From Actinomyces timonensis DSM 23838 (lineage in GTDB: Bacteria; Actinomycetota; Actinomycetes; Actinomycetales; Actinomycetaceae): a DNA stretch of 64,000 nucleotides. Positions 18,958-28,200 of this stretch are shown here, piece after piece. A program made the position numbers and the translations under genes. Position 1 is the stretch's first letter; the number at the start of each line of letters is the position of its first letter. The notes under the pieces were generated by a model. That model was not told where the DNA came from and made no database searches. It saw nothing but the letters and a program-made list of their open reading frames with translations. The stretch is taken from NCBI RefSeq assembly GCF_000295095.1, contig NZ_JH806633.1, forward strand, positions 409,424-473,423, given 5' to 3'.

Positions 18958-20601
18958 TCAGCGGTGGGCGGTGAGGGTGCCGGCGACGACGGTGGCCAGG
19001 GGGCGCATGTCCCGGAGCTCGTCCGGGGCGAGCACCAGCGGGCTGGCCGGTAGAAGCACGAGGTCCGCGGTCGAGCCCACTGAGATCGGCGCCGCGCCGT
19101 CGACGCTCGCCGCCAGGGCCTCCTCGGCCGTGAGGCACTGATCGGGGGACCACACCGAGCCATCCGGGGCGCGCCTGCCCACGGCGGCGCTCATCGCCAG
19201 CCACGGGTCCAGCGGCGCCACCGGCGCGTCCGAGCCCAGGGCGAGCATGCGCCCGGCCGCCGCCATATCCGCGAAGGCGTAGGACCGCGACTCCAGCCCC
19301 GGCCACACCTTCCCCACGGCGGCCCAGTCGTCGATGAGATGCGCGGGCTGGATACTCAGCTCGATGCCGAGGCGCACAAGGGTGGTGAGCGCGCCCTGCG
19401 GCCCGGTGGCGTCGGCGGGCAGGAGCTGCGCGTGCTCCACCCGGCCCCGGGCCCCGGTGCGGGCGAAGGCGCGGGCGACGTCGCTGAGCGCCGCGTCCCC
19501 GATAGCGTGGACGGCCGCCGCGATCCCGTGCTCGTGGGCGCGGCCCAGGAGCTCCACGAGCTCGTCCAGCCTCACGCTCATCACCCCGTGGGGGTGCTCC
19601 AGGCCCAGGTCGGCGGGGTAGGTGCTGCACAGGCAGGCCGTGCCCGTGCCCATGGAGCCATCCGAGATGATCTTGAGGGGTCCCTGCGTCAGCAGTGCCG
19701 CGCCGTCGCCTCCCACGGGGGAGTCCGGCAGGGGATCGCCCGTGCGCAGTCCGGCGGAGATCCGCTCCTCCAGCCCCTCGCGGTAGGTGGAGACCCGGAT
19801 GCGGGGCAGTCCCGGCAGGGGACCGGTGGCGCTCATGCGGCCCAGGCGGGCGACCCATGCGGGGGAGTCCTGCCCCCAGGTCATATCGGTGACGCCGGTG
19901 ATGCCGCGAGCGGCCATATCCTCCAGGGCCCTGCGGTAGCCGGACTCAACGAGCTCGCGCGAGCCGGAGATGTCGTCGAGGCGGTTGAGGGCGGCGAACC
20001 ACTCGCCCTCGGTGAGGGGAGCACCGGGGTCGGCGTCGCTCGCGGGAGGCAGGCCGAGCAGGACGAGCGCCGCCGAGTTCACCCACCCGGAGTGCGCGTC
20101 GCCCGAGACGAGGACGGTGGGGATGGGACCGGTGACAGCGTCGAGCTCGGTCACGCTGGGCACGCGCGGCCAGTGGGACAGGCGGTGCCCGAAGCCCTGG
20201 ATGAGCGCGGGGCCGCGCGCAGCCCCAGCGCCGGTGGCTGAGCGCAGGCGCTGCGCCTCGGCGGCGACGATCTCCAGGGCGTCCTCCACGCAGGCGGTCC
20301 GCCCCAGGTCGAGGCGCGCCACGCGCGCGGCTTCCAGGTCGAGGTGCGCGTGCGCGTCCCACAAACCGGGGATGAGGAAGGCGCCTCCCGCGTCCAGGAC
20401 CTCCTCGCCGTCGTGGCGCGCCAGGCCCGTCCCCATCTCGACGACGGCTCCGTCCTTGATCCGCAGATCCACTGGCTCGCCCGGAGCCGGGGGAGCGCCC
20501 AGCTCCGCGCGTGCGGCGGCACCGGCGGCGCGCAGGCGCCCCAGGTCACTCCGGCTGCGGAAGCGGACCGGGCGCGCGCCGCGGATGAGGAGTCCAGTCA
20601 T
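18958..20601 (-). CDS. Amidohydrolase family 3 (YtcJ-like) metal-dependent hydrolase
   Basis: A 547-residue member of the amidohydrolase superfamily. Metal and catalytic residues are visible in GLWDAHAHLDL, GDAHSGWVNS, GPLKIISDGSMG, AVHAIGDAAL, VEHAQLL and LALGSDAPVAPLDPW. The substrate is probably a small amide or cyclic amide but is not predictable. The ATG start lies 6 bases after TACGGT on the minus strand, with no ribosome site. It faces the GNAT gene and is followed upstream by the toxin-antitoxin pair. Confidence 0.85.
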   Translation of the reverse strand: MTGLLIRGARPVRFRSRSDLGRLRAAGAAARAELGAPPAPGEPVDLRIKDGAVVEMGTGLARHDGEEVLDAGGAFLIPGLWDAHAHLDLEAARVARLDLGRTACVEDALEIVAAEAQRLRSATGAGAARGPALIQGFGHRLSHWPRVPSVTELDAVTGPIPTVLVSGDAHSGWVNSAALVLLGLPPASDADPGAPLTEGEWFAALNRLDDISGSRELVESGYRRALEDMAARGITGVTDMTWGQDSPAWVARLGRMSATGPLPGLPRIRVSTYREGLEERISAGLRTGDPLPDSPVGGDGAALLTQGPLKIISDGSMGTGTACLCSTYPADLGLEHPHGVMSVRLDELVELLGRAHEHGIAAAVHAIGDAALSDVARAFARTGARGRVEHAQLLPADATGPQGALTTLVRLGIELSIQPAHLIDDWAAVGKVWPGLESRSYAFADMAAAGRMLALGSDAPVAPLDPWLAMSAAVGRRAPDGSVWSPDQCLTAEEALAASVDGAAPISVGSTADLVLLPASPLVLAPDELRDMRPLATVVAGTLTAHR

Positions 20602-20607
20602 AGCAGG

Positions 20608-20613
20608 ACCGTA
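20608..20613 (-). promoter_or_regulatory. -10 element, amidohydrolase
   Basis: On the minus strand: TACGGT, 6 bases (cctgct), ATG at 20601. Confidence 0.55.
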
Positions 20614-20655
20614 CGCGCGTCGATCCGGCCGAGCAGCGGAATCGGCGGACCAGGA

Positions 20656-20949
20656 TCAGACCAGCACGGGGATGCCGCGCAGTTCGTCCTCGAGGGAGTC
20701 GATAGCGACCGCGGTGTCGTAGTCGAGTTGAAGTCCTGTCCAGAAGCCGTCGCTCATCCCAAGGGCACGGGAGAGGCGCAGGCCGGTGTCGGCAGTGATG
20801 CGCCTCTTGCCATGGACGATCTCGTTGATCCTACGGGCGGGCACGCCGATGGCGTGAGCGAGGCGGTACTGGGAGATCCCCATTGGGACGAGGAACTCCT
20901 CCAGGAGGATCTCCCCAGGGTGAACCGGCTCATGCGCTCGTGCGCTCAT
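20656..20949 (-). CDS. higA: HigA-type antitoxin, XRE family
   Basis: A 97-residue helix-turn-helix protein beginning with the typical HigA opening EPVHPGEILLEEFLVPMG. The HTH is ISQYRLAHAIGVPARRINEIVHGKRRIT, and the C-terminal half (FWTGLQLDYDTAVA) is the family signature. It should neutralise the toxin encoded directly upstream and repress the operon. The gene starts 8 bases after the toxin stop, with a GGAGGAACC ribosome site. Toxin-first order is characteristic of higBA. Confidence 0.93.
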   Translation of the reverse strand: MSARAHEPVHPGEILLEEFLVPMGISQYRLAHAIGVPARRINEIVHGKRRITADTGLRLSRALGMSDGFWTGLQLDYDTAVAIDSLEDELRGIPVLV

Positions 20950-20957
20950 GGTTCCTC

Positions 20958-21239
20958 CTAGTGGTAATCGATGATTTCGACCTCGTGTGGGCCCGACTCG
21001 GTCCAGACGAAGCAGATGCGGAACTGGTCGTTGATCCTGATTGAGTGCTGGCCAGTGCGATCTCCCTGAAGTCGCTCCAGGCGATTGCCCGGGGGGACCC
21101 GGAGATCATTGAGGGAGGCGGATCGATTGAGAATCAACAGTTTTCGGTGCGCGCTCCTCTGCAGGTCAGGACCCATGCTCGAAACCCTTTGACGCAGCCA
21201 GACCTTCTCCGTGCGCTTGTCGGTGAAGGACTGGATCAT
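20958..21239 (-). CDS. higB: HigB-type toxin, RelE/ParE superfamily
   Basis: A 93-residue basic protein of the HigB/RelE fold, expected to be a ribosome-dependent mRNA endonuclease. It starts MIQSFTDKRTEKVWLR and ends with NDQFRICFVWTESGPHEVEIIDYH, matching the conserved ends of family members that cleave at the ribosome. The ATG lies 6 bases after TACTAT, so the toxin message is probably leaderless. The antitoxin alone has a strong ribosome site. This difference would favour antitoxin synthesis. Confidence 0.93.
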   Translation of the reverse strand: MIQSFTDKRTEKVWLRQRVSSMGPDLQRSAHRKLLILNRSASLNDLRVPPGNRLERLQGDRTGQHSIRINDQFRICFVWTESGPHEVEIIDYH

Positions 21240-21245
21240 GCCACC

Positions 21246-21267
21246 ATAGTAACGCGAGACGTTACTA
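21246..21267 (-). promoter_or_regulatory. higBA promoter and operator
   Basis: A perfect inverted repeat, TAGTAACG (21247-21254) and CGTTACTA (21260-21267), spaced by 5 bases, overlaps the -10 element TACTAT (minus strand, 21251-21246). The ATG of higB follows 6 bases later. The layout fits autorepression by HigA. Confidence 0.8.
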
Positions 21268-21320
21268 CAGTGCTACTGCGCCGAAGTCCCACGAGGCGGC
21301 GGGCGTCGCCGGTCGAGGGA

Positions 21321-23819
21321 TCAGCCGATGGCGGTGATGGGGGCGACGGTCGGGATGCCGGAGGCATCGCGGCGCTCGTCGGGGCCCGGCAGGGTGATGC
21401 TCTGGCCGCCCGAGCCGACGGCGCGCGCCGGGCCCACGCCCACCCAGGCCAGGACCAGTTCGTCCTCGCCGCGAAGGAAGCGCTGCGCCCGCACGCCCCC
21501 CGTCGCCCGGCCCTTGGCCGGGTAGCGGTCCAGGGGCGTCACCTTGACGCTGCCGCCAGTGCCGGGCAGGGCGCCCGCGCTGGCGGCCACGGTCACGACG
21601 ACCGCCTCGGCCAGCAGGTCGGCGCTCACCGCCGATGCGGCGACCACCCGGGCGCCGTCGTGCAGGCTGATCCCCGCCATGCCGCCGGCCGCGCGGCCCT
21701 GCGGGCGCACCTTCGAGGCCTCGAAGCGCAGCAGCTGGGCGTCCGAGGCCACGAGGACGAGCACATCGGTGTCGGCGGCCGTGCCCGCGAAGACCACGGA
21801 GTCGCCGTCGGCCAGGGAGATGACCTCCCAGGAATCCCCGCGGGCGGGCTCATCGCCCACCTTGACGCGCTTGATGACGCCGGCCGCCGTCGCCAGGACG
21901 ATCGGGGCGGCGGCGGGATCGCCCACCGGCACGAGCCCCACGACGCGCTCCTCCGGCTCGATCTCCACCAGGAGGCGCACAGGGGTGCCCCCCGCCAAGG
22001 AGGGCGCCCCCTCCAGGCGCGGGACCTCGGGGGCGGAGACCACGTCGAGGCGAACGAGGCGGCCGGTGTCGGTCACCGCGCCCACCCGGCCGCGCGCCGT
22101 CGTCGCCACCTGGGAGGCCAGGGCGTCATGGGACTGCCTCGCCCCCGAGCGGGCCACGGGCTCGGCCCCCGCCGTGCGCGCCACGAGTCCCGTGGCGGAC
22201 AGCAGGATCCGGCACGGGTCGTCCGGGATCGTCAAGGGCACATCCTTGCCCCCGGCCATGAGGCCCATCAAGGCGGCCCCGTCCGGGCTCCCCGCGCTGG
22301 CGGCGGACTGGGGGCCAGCGGCGCCCGCCGCCTCCAGCAGCACGGTGCGGCGCGGCGTGGCGAACTCCTCGGAGACCGACGCCAGCTCGCGGGAGACCAC
22401 CCGGCGCAGGAGGACGTCGTCGGCGAGGATCGCCTCCAGGGCCTCGATCTCCCGGGCCAGCTCGTCGCGCTCCTTCTCCAGCTCGATGACGGAGAACTTC
22501 GTCAGGCGCCGCAGCTGGAGCTCCAGGATGTAGGAGGCCTGCGCCTCGGACAGGTCGAAGACCTGCTGGAGGCGGGTGCGGGCCGTCGCGGCGTCCTCCG
22601 AGGAGCGGATGAGGGCGATGACCTCGTCGATGTCGAGGATGGCGATGAGCAGGCCGTCCACGAGGTGCGCGCGCTCGCGCCGCTTGCCCAGGCGGAAGCG
22701 GGTGCGCCGCTCCACCACCGTCAGGCGGTGGCCCACGAAGACCTCGAGCAGCTCGCGCAGCCCCAGGGTGCGGGGCTGGCCATCCACGAGGCACACGTTG
22801 TTGATCCCGAAGGAGTCCTCCAGCGGGGTGTGGCGGTAGAGCTGGCTGAGGACCGCCTCGGGGTTGTATCCGTTCTTCACCCCGATGACCAGGCGGGTGC
22901 CGTTCTTGCGATCGGTCAGATCGGCGACGTCGGTGATGCCCTGGAGCTTCTTGGAGGCGACCTTGTCCTTGATGGCCGCGATGATCTTCTCCGGGCCCAC
23001 GAGGTAGGGCAGCTCGGTGACGACGATGCCCTTCTTGCGGGCCGTCACGTTCTCGATGCGCGCGGTGGCGCGCGTGAGGAACTTGCCGCGGCCCGTCCGG
23101 TAGGCCTCCCGGATGCCGTCCAGGCCCACGATCATGCCGCCCGCGGGCAGGTCCGGGCCCGGCACGAAGGCCATGAGGTCCTCCAGCGTGGCCTGCGGGT
23201 GCTCGATGAGGTGGCGGGCCGCGCTCACGACCTCGCCCAGGTTGTGCGGCGGCATATTCGTCGCCATGCCGACGGCGATCCCGGAGGCCCCATTGACCAG
23301 CAGGTTCGGGAAGGCCGCGGGAAGCACCTCCGGCTCGGTGAGCGTGTAGTCGTAGTTCGGGGCGAAGTCGACGGTGTCCTCGTCGATATCCGCCGTCAGC
23401 GGCAGGGCGGGCGCGGCCAGGCGCGCCTCGGTGTAGCGGGGGGCGGCGGGGCCGTCGTCGAGGGAGCCGAAGTTGCCGTGCCCGTCGATGAGCGGCAGGC
23501 GCATGGTGAAGGGCTGGGCCAGGCGCACGAGCGCCTCGTAGATCGCCACATCGCCGTGGGGGTGCAGCTTGCCCATGACGTCGCCGACGACGCGCGAGGA
23601 CTTCACATGCGGGCGGTCCGGGCGCAGTCCCATGCGGTCCATCTGGAACAGGATGCGGCGCTGGACGGGCTTGAGGCCGTCGCGCGCGTCCGGCAGGGCG
23701 CGGGAGTAGATGACGGAGTAGGCGTACTCCAGGAAGCTCGAGCGCATCTCGCTGGAGAGATCCTGCTCGACGATCGCGCCGTCGGTCGGAGGGGGCGTCT
23801 GGGTGGCGGACTTCGGCAT
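21321..23819 (-). CDS. parC: Type IIA topoisomerase subunit A (topoisomerase IV ParC)
   Basis: This is the DNA-breaking subunit partnering ParE. The 832-residue protein has [45 protein letters not shown] (the quinolone-region helix) and [10 protein letters not shown] with the catalytic tyrosine. [24 protein letters not shown] and a coiled-coil arm ([20 protein letters not shown]) are also present. The last 320 residues form a degenerate six-bladed pinwheel domain. The ATG at 23819 was chosen because GAGAAT lies 6 bases before it. The open frame continues to 24311 but crosses into the divergent promoter. Confidence 0.93.
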   Translation of the reverse strand: MPKSATQTPPPTDGAIVEQDLSSEMRSSFLEYAYSVIYSRALPDARDGLKPVQRRILFQMDRMGLRPDRPHVKSSRVVGDVMGKLHPHGDVAIYEALVRLAQPFTMRLPLIDGHGNFGSLDDGPAAPRYTEARLAAPALPLTADIDEDTVDFAPNYDYTLTEPEVLPAAFPNLLVNGASGIAVGMATNMPPHNLGEVVSAARHLIEHPQATLEDLMAFVPGPDLPAGGMIVGLDGIREAYRTGRGKFLTRATARIENVTARKKGIVVTELPYLVGPEKIIAAIKDKVASKKLQGITDVADLTDRKNGTRLVIGVKNGYNPEAVLSQLYRHTPLEDSFGINNVCLVDGQPRTLGLRELLEVFVGHRLTVVERRTRFRLGKRRERAHLVDGLLIAILDIDEVIALIRSSEDAATARTRLQQVFDLSEAQASYILELQLRRLTKFSVIELEKERDELAREIEALEAILADDVLLRRVVSRELASVSEEFATPRRTVLLEAAGAAGPQSAASAGSPDGAALMGLMAGGKDVPLTIPDDPCRILLSATGLVARTAGAEPVARSGARQSHDALASQVATTARGRVGAVTDTGRLVRLDVVSAPEVPRLEGAPSLAGGTPVRLLVEIEPEERVVGLVPVGDPAAAPIVLATAAGVIKRVKVGDEPARGDSWEVISLADGDSVVFAGTAADTDVLVLVASDAQLLRFEASKVRPQGRAAGGMAGISLHDGARVVAASAVSADLLAEAVVVTVAASAGALPGTGGSVKVTPLDRYPAKGRATGGVRAQRFLRGEDELVLAWVGVGPARAVGSGGQSITLPGPDERRDASGIPTVAPITAIG

Positions 23820-23825
23820 GGGGGC

Positions 23826-23831
23826 ATTCTC
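23826..23831 (-). promoter_or_regulatory. -10 element, parC
   Basis: On the minus strand: GAGAAT, 6 bases (gccccc), ATG. The hexamer is non-consensus at the first base but the spacing matches the other leaderless genes. Confidence 0.45.
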
Positions 23832-23877
23832 CGGTCCCCCTGCCCCTCGCTCCAACAGCGACACCCGTGCCCGGTGG

Positions 23878-23883
23878 CACAAT
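23878..23883 (+). promoter_or_regulatory. -10 element, phosphodiesterase gene
   Basis: CACAAT, 6 bases (gaccgc), then ATG at 23890. The parC and phosphodiesterase starts are only 70 bp apart, so the two promoters are divergent and compact. Confidence 0.5.
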
Positions 23884-23889
23884 GACCGC

Positions 23890-25209
23890 ATGACGACGGC
23901 GAGAGACCCGGCGGATCGGCCAGTGGCCTCACCCGTTCCGCACGTGCGCGAGGTCCTGGGCGCGGCCGCCCTTGCCTCCGGGCCGGCCCTCGCCGAGGGG
24001 CCCGACGGCGCGCTCACGCAAGACGAGGCCCTCCAGGCCGCCGAGCGCTGGGGGCTCCTCCCCACTGGCGGGGCAGCCGGTGCGGGAGCGGACTCCTGCG
24101 CGCCGACCGTCGTCGTGCTCGTCGACGGGCTTGGCCTGGACCAGTTGCGCGAGCGCCGCGGGCACGCCCCTGCCCTGCGGGGCCTGCTCGCCGCCTCCGA
24201 GGCCGCCGCCAGCGCGGGCAGCGGACCTGGCCCCGAGGCCGTCACCTGCCGTCCCTCGACGACGGCGGCCGCCCTCACCGCCCTCGGCACCGGCGCCCTG
24301 CCCGGGGCCACCGGGATGGTCGGCTACTCGGTGCGCAACCCCCTGCTGCCCCCCGCCTCCGCCGGTGGCGCCCCCAGCAGTGAGGACCTCATCAGCCTCA
24401 TCTCCTGGGAGGGGCGCTGCCCGGACCCTCGCGCCTGGCAGGACGTGCCCACGATCTTCGAGCGCCTGCGCCTCCCAGACGGCTCCTCGGCGGAGGCGCC
24501 CCTGGCCATCACCATCGGGCCCGCCCGCTTCGCCGGATCGGGCCTGACCGAGGCGGGCCTTCGCGGCGCCCCCCATATCGGCGCCGACGCCATGGAGCAG
24601 CGCGCTGGGCGCGCCGCCGAGGCCCTGCGGCGCGGCGTCCCGCTCGTCTACCTCTACGTGGGGGAGCTCGATCATGCTGGGCATGCCCACGGGTGGCGCT
24701 CGGAGAAGTGGTTGGCCCAGTTGGAGCGCCTGGACGCCCTCGTGGCCGAGCTCCAGCGCCGCGTCCCGCGCGGCACGCGGATCATGCTCACCGCCGACCA
24801 CGGCATGGTGGACACCGACGACGAGCACCGACTCCTCATCACCGACTCGCCGGGCCTCATGCGCGACGTCGTCTGCGTGGCCGGGGAACCGCGCTTCACC
24901 CACCTCTACGTCGGCGGCCGGGACGACGCCGAGCGCGCCGAGCGGGCCAGCGCCGTCGCCGAGCGCTGGCGCGCCGAGCTGGGGGAGAGGGCGCTCTGGG
25001 TCGGGACTCGCGACGAGGCCGGCGAGCACCTCGGCCCCCTCGGCGAGAGGGCGCGCGGCGTGACCGGGGATGTCCTCGTGGCGGCCGCGGGCGCCTGGGT
25101 GGTGCTCGACCCGCGCGTCCACACCGATACCGTCCTGGGGATGCCCGGCGTCCACGGCTCCTTCACCGGCGCCGAGACGCGCATCCCCCTGCTCATCACG
25201 CGCGCCTGA
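23890..25209 (+). CDS. Alkaline-phosphatase superfamily phosphodiesterase / nucleotide pyrophosphatase
   Basis: A 439-residue protein of the type I phosphodiesterase/NPP family. Metal ligands and the nucleophile are recognisable: [11 protein letters not shown], the threonine nucleophile in [36 protein letters not shown] and MPGVHGSF. No signal peptide is visible, so the enzyme is probably cytosolic. Its position beside sepH is conserved among Actinobacteria. The substrate is unknown. The ATG at 23890 is favoured over in-frame codons from 23803 onward because those lie inside the divergent promoter region. Confidence 0.88.
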   Translation: MTTARDPADRPVASPVPHVREVLGAAALASGPALAEGPDGALTQDEALQAAERWGLLPTGGAAGAGADSCAPTVVVLVDGLGLDQLRERRGHAPALRGLLAASEAAASAGSGPGPEAVTCRPSTTAAALTALGTGALPGATGMVGYSVRNPLLPPASAGGAPSSEDLISLISWEGRCPDPRAWQDVPTIFERLRLPDGSSAEAPLAITIGPARFAGSGLTEAGLRGAPHIGADAMEQRAGRAAEALRRGVPLVYLYVGELDHAGHAHGWRSEKWLAQLERLDALVAELQRRVPRGTRIMLTADHGMVDTDDEHRLLITDSPGLMRDVVCVAGEPRFTHLYVGGRDDAERAERASAVAERWRAELGERALWVGTRDEAGEHLGPLGERARGVTGDVLVAAAGAWVVLDPRVHTDTVLGMPGVHGSFTGAETRIPLLITRA

Positions 25210-25220
25210 GGACGTGGCGC

Positions 25221-26435
25221 TTACTCGGGCTTGGCGCCGAAGACGATCTCGTCCCAGGAGGGCACGGAGCGGCGCGCGCGCCGCTTGGGCTTGGCGGGGG
25301 CCTGAGGCATCTCGGGCAGCGCCTCCTGGCGGACGCCGCTGACGCGGGCCACCGCTGAGACCTCCGTGGTGGGATCGGAGACGTCGTCGGGCTCGACAGC
25401 CTTGCCGCGCCGGGACCTGGCGCCCTTCTTGCCCGAGCCCGTCGAGTCCTTCGCGTCGGGGCCCTCCTCCTGGCCCTCGCCGGCGCCCTGGGCGCCTGCC
25501 CTGCGCTTGCCGGCAGGGTGGTTGGACGAGCCCTTGGCGCGGCGACGGCGCCCCTCCATCGACAGCACCTGGGCCTCGCCCTGGGGCTGGTCCTGGGACG
25601 CGGCGGGGTCGCCGCTATCGGCGTCAGCCGGGTTCTCGTCGTCGGGGATCTCGACCTCCACGCGCCGGCCGCGGCTGGAGGCCAGGTCCGCCAGGAGCGC
25701 GTCGGTGGGGTCCATCGCGGGTGAGGACTCGGGCCGGGCGCTGTCCAGGGGCCTCTCCACCGTGGGCAGGCCAGTGGGCACCGTCCGGCTGGTGCGCAGC
25801 GACGAGCGGGAGGGAGCGGGCTCGGAGGCGCTGTCCTGATCGAAGACATCGGCGCGGCACGACGACGGCGATGCCGCCTCGGTCAGCCAGCGGGCCTCGT
25901 CGTCGAGAGCGGTCACCGTGCGCGCGGACAGGTCGAGGAGCCAGCGCGCCTGCTTCTCCTGGGCGCCCTGGACGAAAGTGAGGGAGATGCGCCAGGGATC
26001 GCGGCCCTCGCGCATGGCGTCCCACTCCAGGCTCGCGGGCGTGACGGCGCGTGTGGCCAGGCGATCGACGACGAGGTCGCCCAGGACAGGGGAGTCCTTG
26101 CCCCAGCCGATGCGGCAGGCCTGCGCCTGCTGGACCGCCCACCGGCGCTCGGCGATGACCGGGCCTTCGTACTTGCGCACATGCTCCAGGTCCATACCAG
26201 TGGCGGCGGAAACCTCCTCCGCCGAGGCACCGGCCCGCATGAGGGACTGGAGATCCTTGGGACGCACAGGGGAGTCCGTCGGCGCGGCGTCCGTGGGCTG
26301 AGGCAAGGCGGCGATTCGGTCACGACGCACCGCGGCGCGCAGGGCGTCGTCAATGACAACGCTGTAGCGCTCGCCGTCAGCATCCGTCAGAACGACCGTG
26401 TCGCCGTTCGCGCCCAGGAGCTCGAGCTCGATCAT
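25221..26435 (-). CDS. sepH: Septation protein SepH (DUF3071)
   Basis: SepH is an actinobacterial cell-division protein that binds and stimulates FtsZ. The N-terminal DUF3071 domain covers about residues 1-170 (MIELELLGANGDTVVLTDAD..., YSVVIDDALRAAV, RPKDLQSLMRAGASAEEVSA, a helix-turn-helix-like unit, and YEGPVIAERRW). A long disordered Lys/Arg/Ser/Pro-rich middle follows. The conserved C-terminal tip RRSVPSWDEIVFGAKPE is the usual end of the family. AGGAGG lies about 12 bases before the ATG at 26435. Confidence 0.93.
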   Translation of the reverse strand: MIELELLGANGDTVVLTDADGERYSVVIDDALRAAVRRDRIAALPQPTDAAPTDSPVRPKDLQSLMRAGASAEEVSAATGMDLEHVRKYEGPVIAERRWAVQQAQACRIGWGKDSPVLGDLVVDRLATRAVTPASLEWDAMREGRDPWRISLTFVQGAQEKQARWLLDLSARTVTALDDEARWLTEAASPSSCRADVFDQDSASEPAPSRSSLRTSRTVPTGLPTVERPLDSARPESSPAMDPTDALLADLASSRGRRVEVEIPDDENPADADSGDPAASQDQPQGEAQVLSMEGRRRRAKGSSNHPAGKRRAGAQGAGEGQEEGPDAKDSTGSGKKGARSRRGKAVEPDDVSDPTTEVSAVARVSGVRQEALPEMPQAPAKPKRRARRSVPSWDEIVFGAKPE

Positions 26436-26560
26436 GGCAATGTGCCTCCTCAAGGATCTCTCGTTCCAGGGCACAGCCTGCCATCACGCGGCGAGGATGC
26501 CGGGGAGGCCCGCCGGTGAGCCGCTTCCGGAGTGGGCAGGACGCCCCGTCTCGCAGGGGG

Positions 26561-26588
26561 TTGCGCAGATCCTCAGCGGTGCTATGGT
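26561..26588 (+). promoter_or_regulatory. Promoter, DUF4193 gene
   Basis: TTGCGC (-35) and TATGGT (-10) are spaced by 16 bases in the 268-bp gap between sepH and the DUF4193 gene. The leader would be about 110 bases. Confidence 0.55.
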
Positions 26589-26703
26589 GCGCGTGCCCTG
26601 CTCTGAACGGGACCGCCTCTGCGTGGAGGCGGGCCTGCCCGGTAGTGCCCCTGCTGCCGGACCCCGCGTGACGAGCCGTCGACGAGAGAGAGTGACGTGG
26701 CCC

Positions 26704-27012
26704 ATGGCGACTGACTACGACGCCCCGCGTAAGCACGATGACGAGCCCGAAGCCGATTCCATCGAGGAACTGACCGCTGCCCGGCAGAAGGATCAGTCCT
26801 CCGAGGCGATCGAGGAGGATGAGAACGAGGTCGCCGAGGGCTTCGAGCTCCCCGGCGCCGATCTGTCCCGCGAGGAGCTGAGCGTCCACGTGGTTCCCCA
26901 GCTCGAGGACGAGTTCACATGCTCGGAGTGCTTCCTCGTCCACCACCGCAGCCAGCTCGCGTACATCGACGACGCCACCGGCCTGCCGGTGTGCACTGAC
27001 TGCGCCGGCTGA
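26704..27012 (+). CDS. DUF4193 family protein, zinc-ribbon-like
   Basis: A 102-residue acidic actinobacterial protein starting MATDYDAPRKHDDE, the standard family opening. The C-terminal part carries FTCSECFLVHHRSQLA and LPVCTDCAG, so four cysteines probably hold a zinc ion. The function is unknown. It corresponds in position to Rv2699c of M. tuberculosis, in the same cluster as the DUF3710, OB-fold and CeoBC genes. The ATG at 26704 is preferred over the GTG at 26698 by family length. Confidence 0.92.
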   Translation: MATDYDAPRKHDDEPEADSIEELTAARQKDQSSEAIEEDENEVAEGFELPGADLSREELSVHVVPQLEDEFTCSECFLVHHRSQLAYIDDATGLPVCTDCAG

Positions 27013-27091
27013 CTGCCGGCTGGCGCCCGGCGACCGCCGCCCGGCCGTCGGCTGACCCCGGCGAAGAATCCCCGTACCGAAGGAGCCCCAC

Positions 27092-27817
27092 ATGGCACTG
27101 TTCTCCCGCCGCAAGAGCGAGCGCGGCACTGATGACGCCCTCTCCGGGGGCTCCGCGGGCTTCCCCGAGGACAGCGGCGAGGACCCGCGCTCCGGCGCGG
27201 CCGTGCCCGCCGACGGCCCCTGGGACTCCGAGGAGGTCGACGACGACGGCGACGACACCCGCATCGACCTCGGCTCCCTGAGGGTCCCCGCCATCGACGG
27301 CATGCAGCTGCGCATGGAGTCCCCCGGCCCCGGCGGCGGCATCCAGGCCGTCTCCCTCGTCCTGGGCGGCTCCACCCTGGAGCTGCGCGCCTTCGCCGCT
27401 CCGCGCACGGAGGGCATCTGGGACGAGCTGCGCGCCGACATCCTCGACGAGCTCGGCCGCGCCCAGGCCCGCACCCAGGAGGTCGACGGCGAGAACGGCA
27501 TCGAGATCATCGCCGAGGTCCCCGTGCGCAACGCCGAGGGCGCCACCGGCACGGTCCAGGTCCGCTTCCTCGGCGCCGACGGCCCCCGCTGGTTCCTGCG
27601 CGGCGTGCTCCAGGGCCCCGCCGCCGTCGACGAGGCCGCCGCCCGCGAGCTGCGCGACGTCTTCCGGGGCGTCGTCGTCGTGCGCGACGGCCAGGCCCGG
27701 CCCCCGCGCGAGATCCTCCCCCTCCACATCCCGGGCGCCGCGGTGTCCCCCCAGGCCGAGGATCTTCCCGGCCTTGACCCGCTCGCCCCCGGCCCCACCA
27801 TCGCCGAGGTCCGATGA
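27092..27817 (+). CDS. DUF3710 family protein
   Basis: A 241-residue cytoplasmic protein with a charged disordered N-terminus (FSRRKSERG...). The conserved DUF3710 body includes RIDLGSLRVPAIDGMQLRME, LELRAFAAPRTEGIWDELR, EVPVRNAEGATGTVQVRFLG and GPRWFLRGVL. The function is unknown, and the gene is strictly actinobacterial. AAGGAG precedes the ATG by 6 bases, and its stop overlaps the next start by four bases, giving an operon DUF3710 - OB-fold - DUF3159. Confidence 0.92.
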   Translation: MALFSRRKSERGTDDALSGGSAGFPEDSGEDPRSGAAVPADGPWDSEEVDDDGDDTRIDLGSLRVPAIDGMQLRMESPGPGGGIQAVSLVLGGSTLELRAFAAPRTEGIWDELRADILDELGRAQARTQEVDGENGIEIIAEVPVRNAEGATGTVQVRFLGADGPRWFLRGVLQGPAAVDEAAARELRDVFRGVVVVRDGQARPPREILPLHIPGAAVSPQAEDLPGLDPLAPGPTIAEVR

Positions 27818-28200
27818 GCCCGGCCTCGGGCCTGCTCGCCCGCCTGCGCTCCCTCGGCCGCAGCCGGGAGGACCTCGACGCCGACGACGAGGCCCGCGCC
27901 ACGGGTGAGCGCCTGGCGCGGCTCGGCGCGGTGGAGATCGCCAGCATCGCCCCCCGCCACCGCGTGCGCGTCACAGGCGTGCTGCGTGCCGTCACCTACC
28001 GCCCCTCCGAGGCCCGGCCGGTTCTCGTCGGCCAGCTCTTCGACGGGACGGGCAGCGTCGACCTGGTGTGGATGGGGCGCCGGCGCATCGTGGGCATCGA
28101 GCCCGGCGCGCGCCTGTCCGTGGAGGGGATGGTCGTCGCCGGCCGCACCAGGCCCACGATCTTCAACCCCGCCTACGAGCTGCTGAGCGCCCGCCGATGA
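27814..28200 (+). CDS. OB-fold nucleic-acid-binding-like protein
   Basis: A 128-residue protein with a single OB fold: HRVRVTGVLRAVTYRPSEARPVL, GQLFDGTGSVDLVWMGRRRI and GARLSVEGMVVAGRTRPTIFNPAYELL. The pattern is like anticodon- or ssDNA-binding OB domains. It overlaps both neighbours at ATGA junctions and corresponds to Rv2694c by position. Ligand and role are unknown. Confidence 0.88.
   Translation: MSPASGLLARLRSLGRSREDLDADDEARATGERLARLGAVEIASIAPRHRVRVTGVLRAVTYRPSEARPVLVGQLFDGTGSVDLVWMGRRRIVGIEPGARLSVEGMVVAGRTRPTIFNPAYELLSARR

Noticed and set aside
23803-23889. Extended N-terminus of the phosphodiesterase
   Set aside because: The extension would overlap the parC start and both divergent -10 elements, and family homology begins after 23890.
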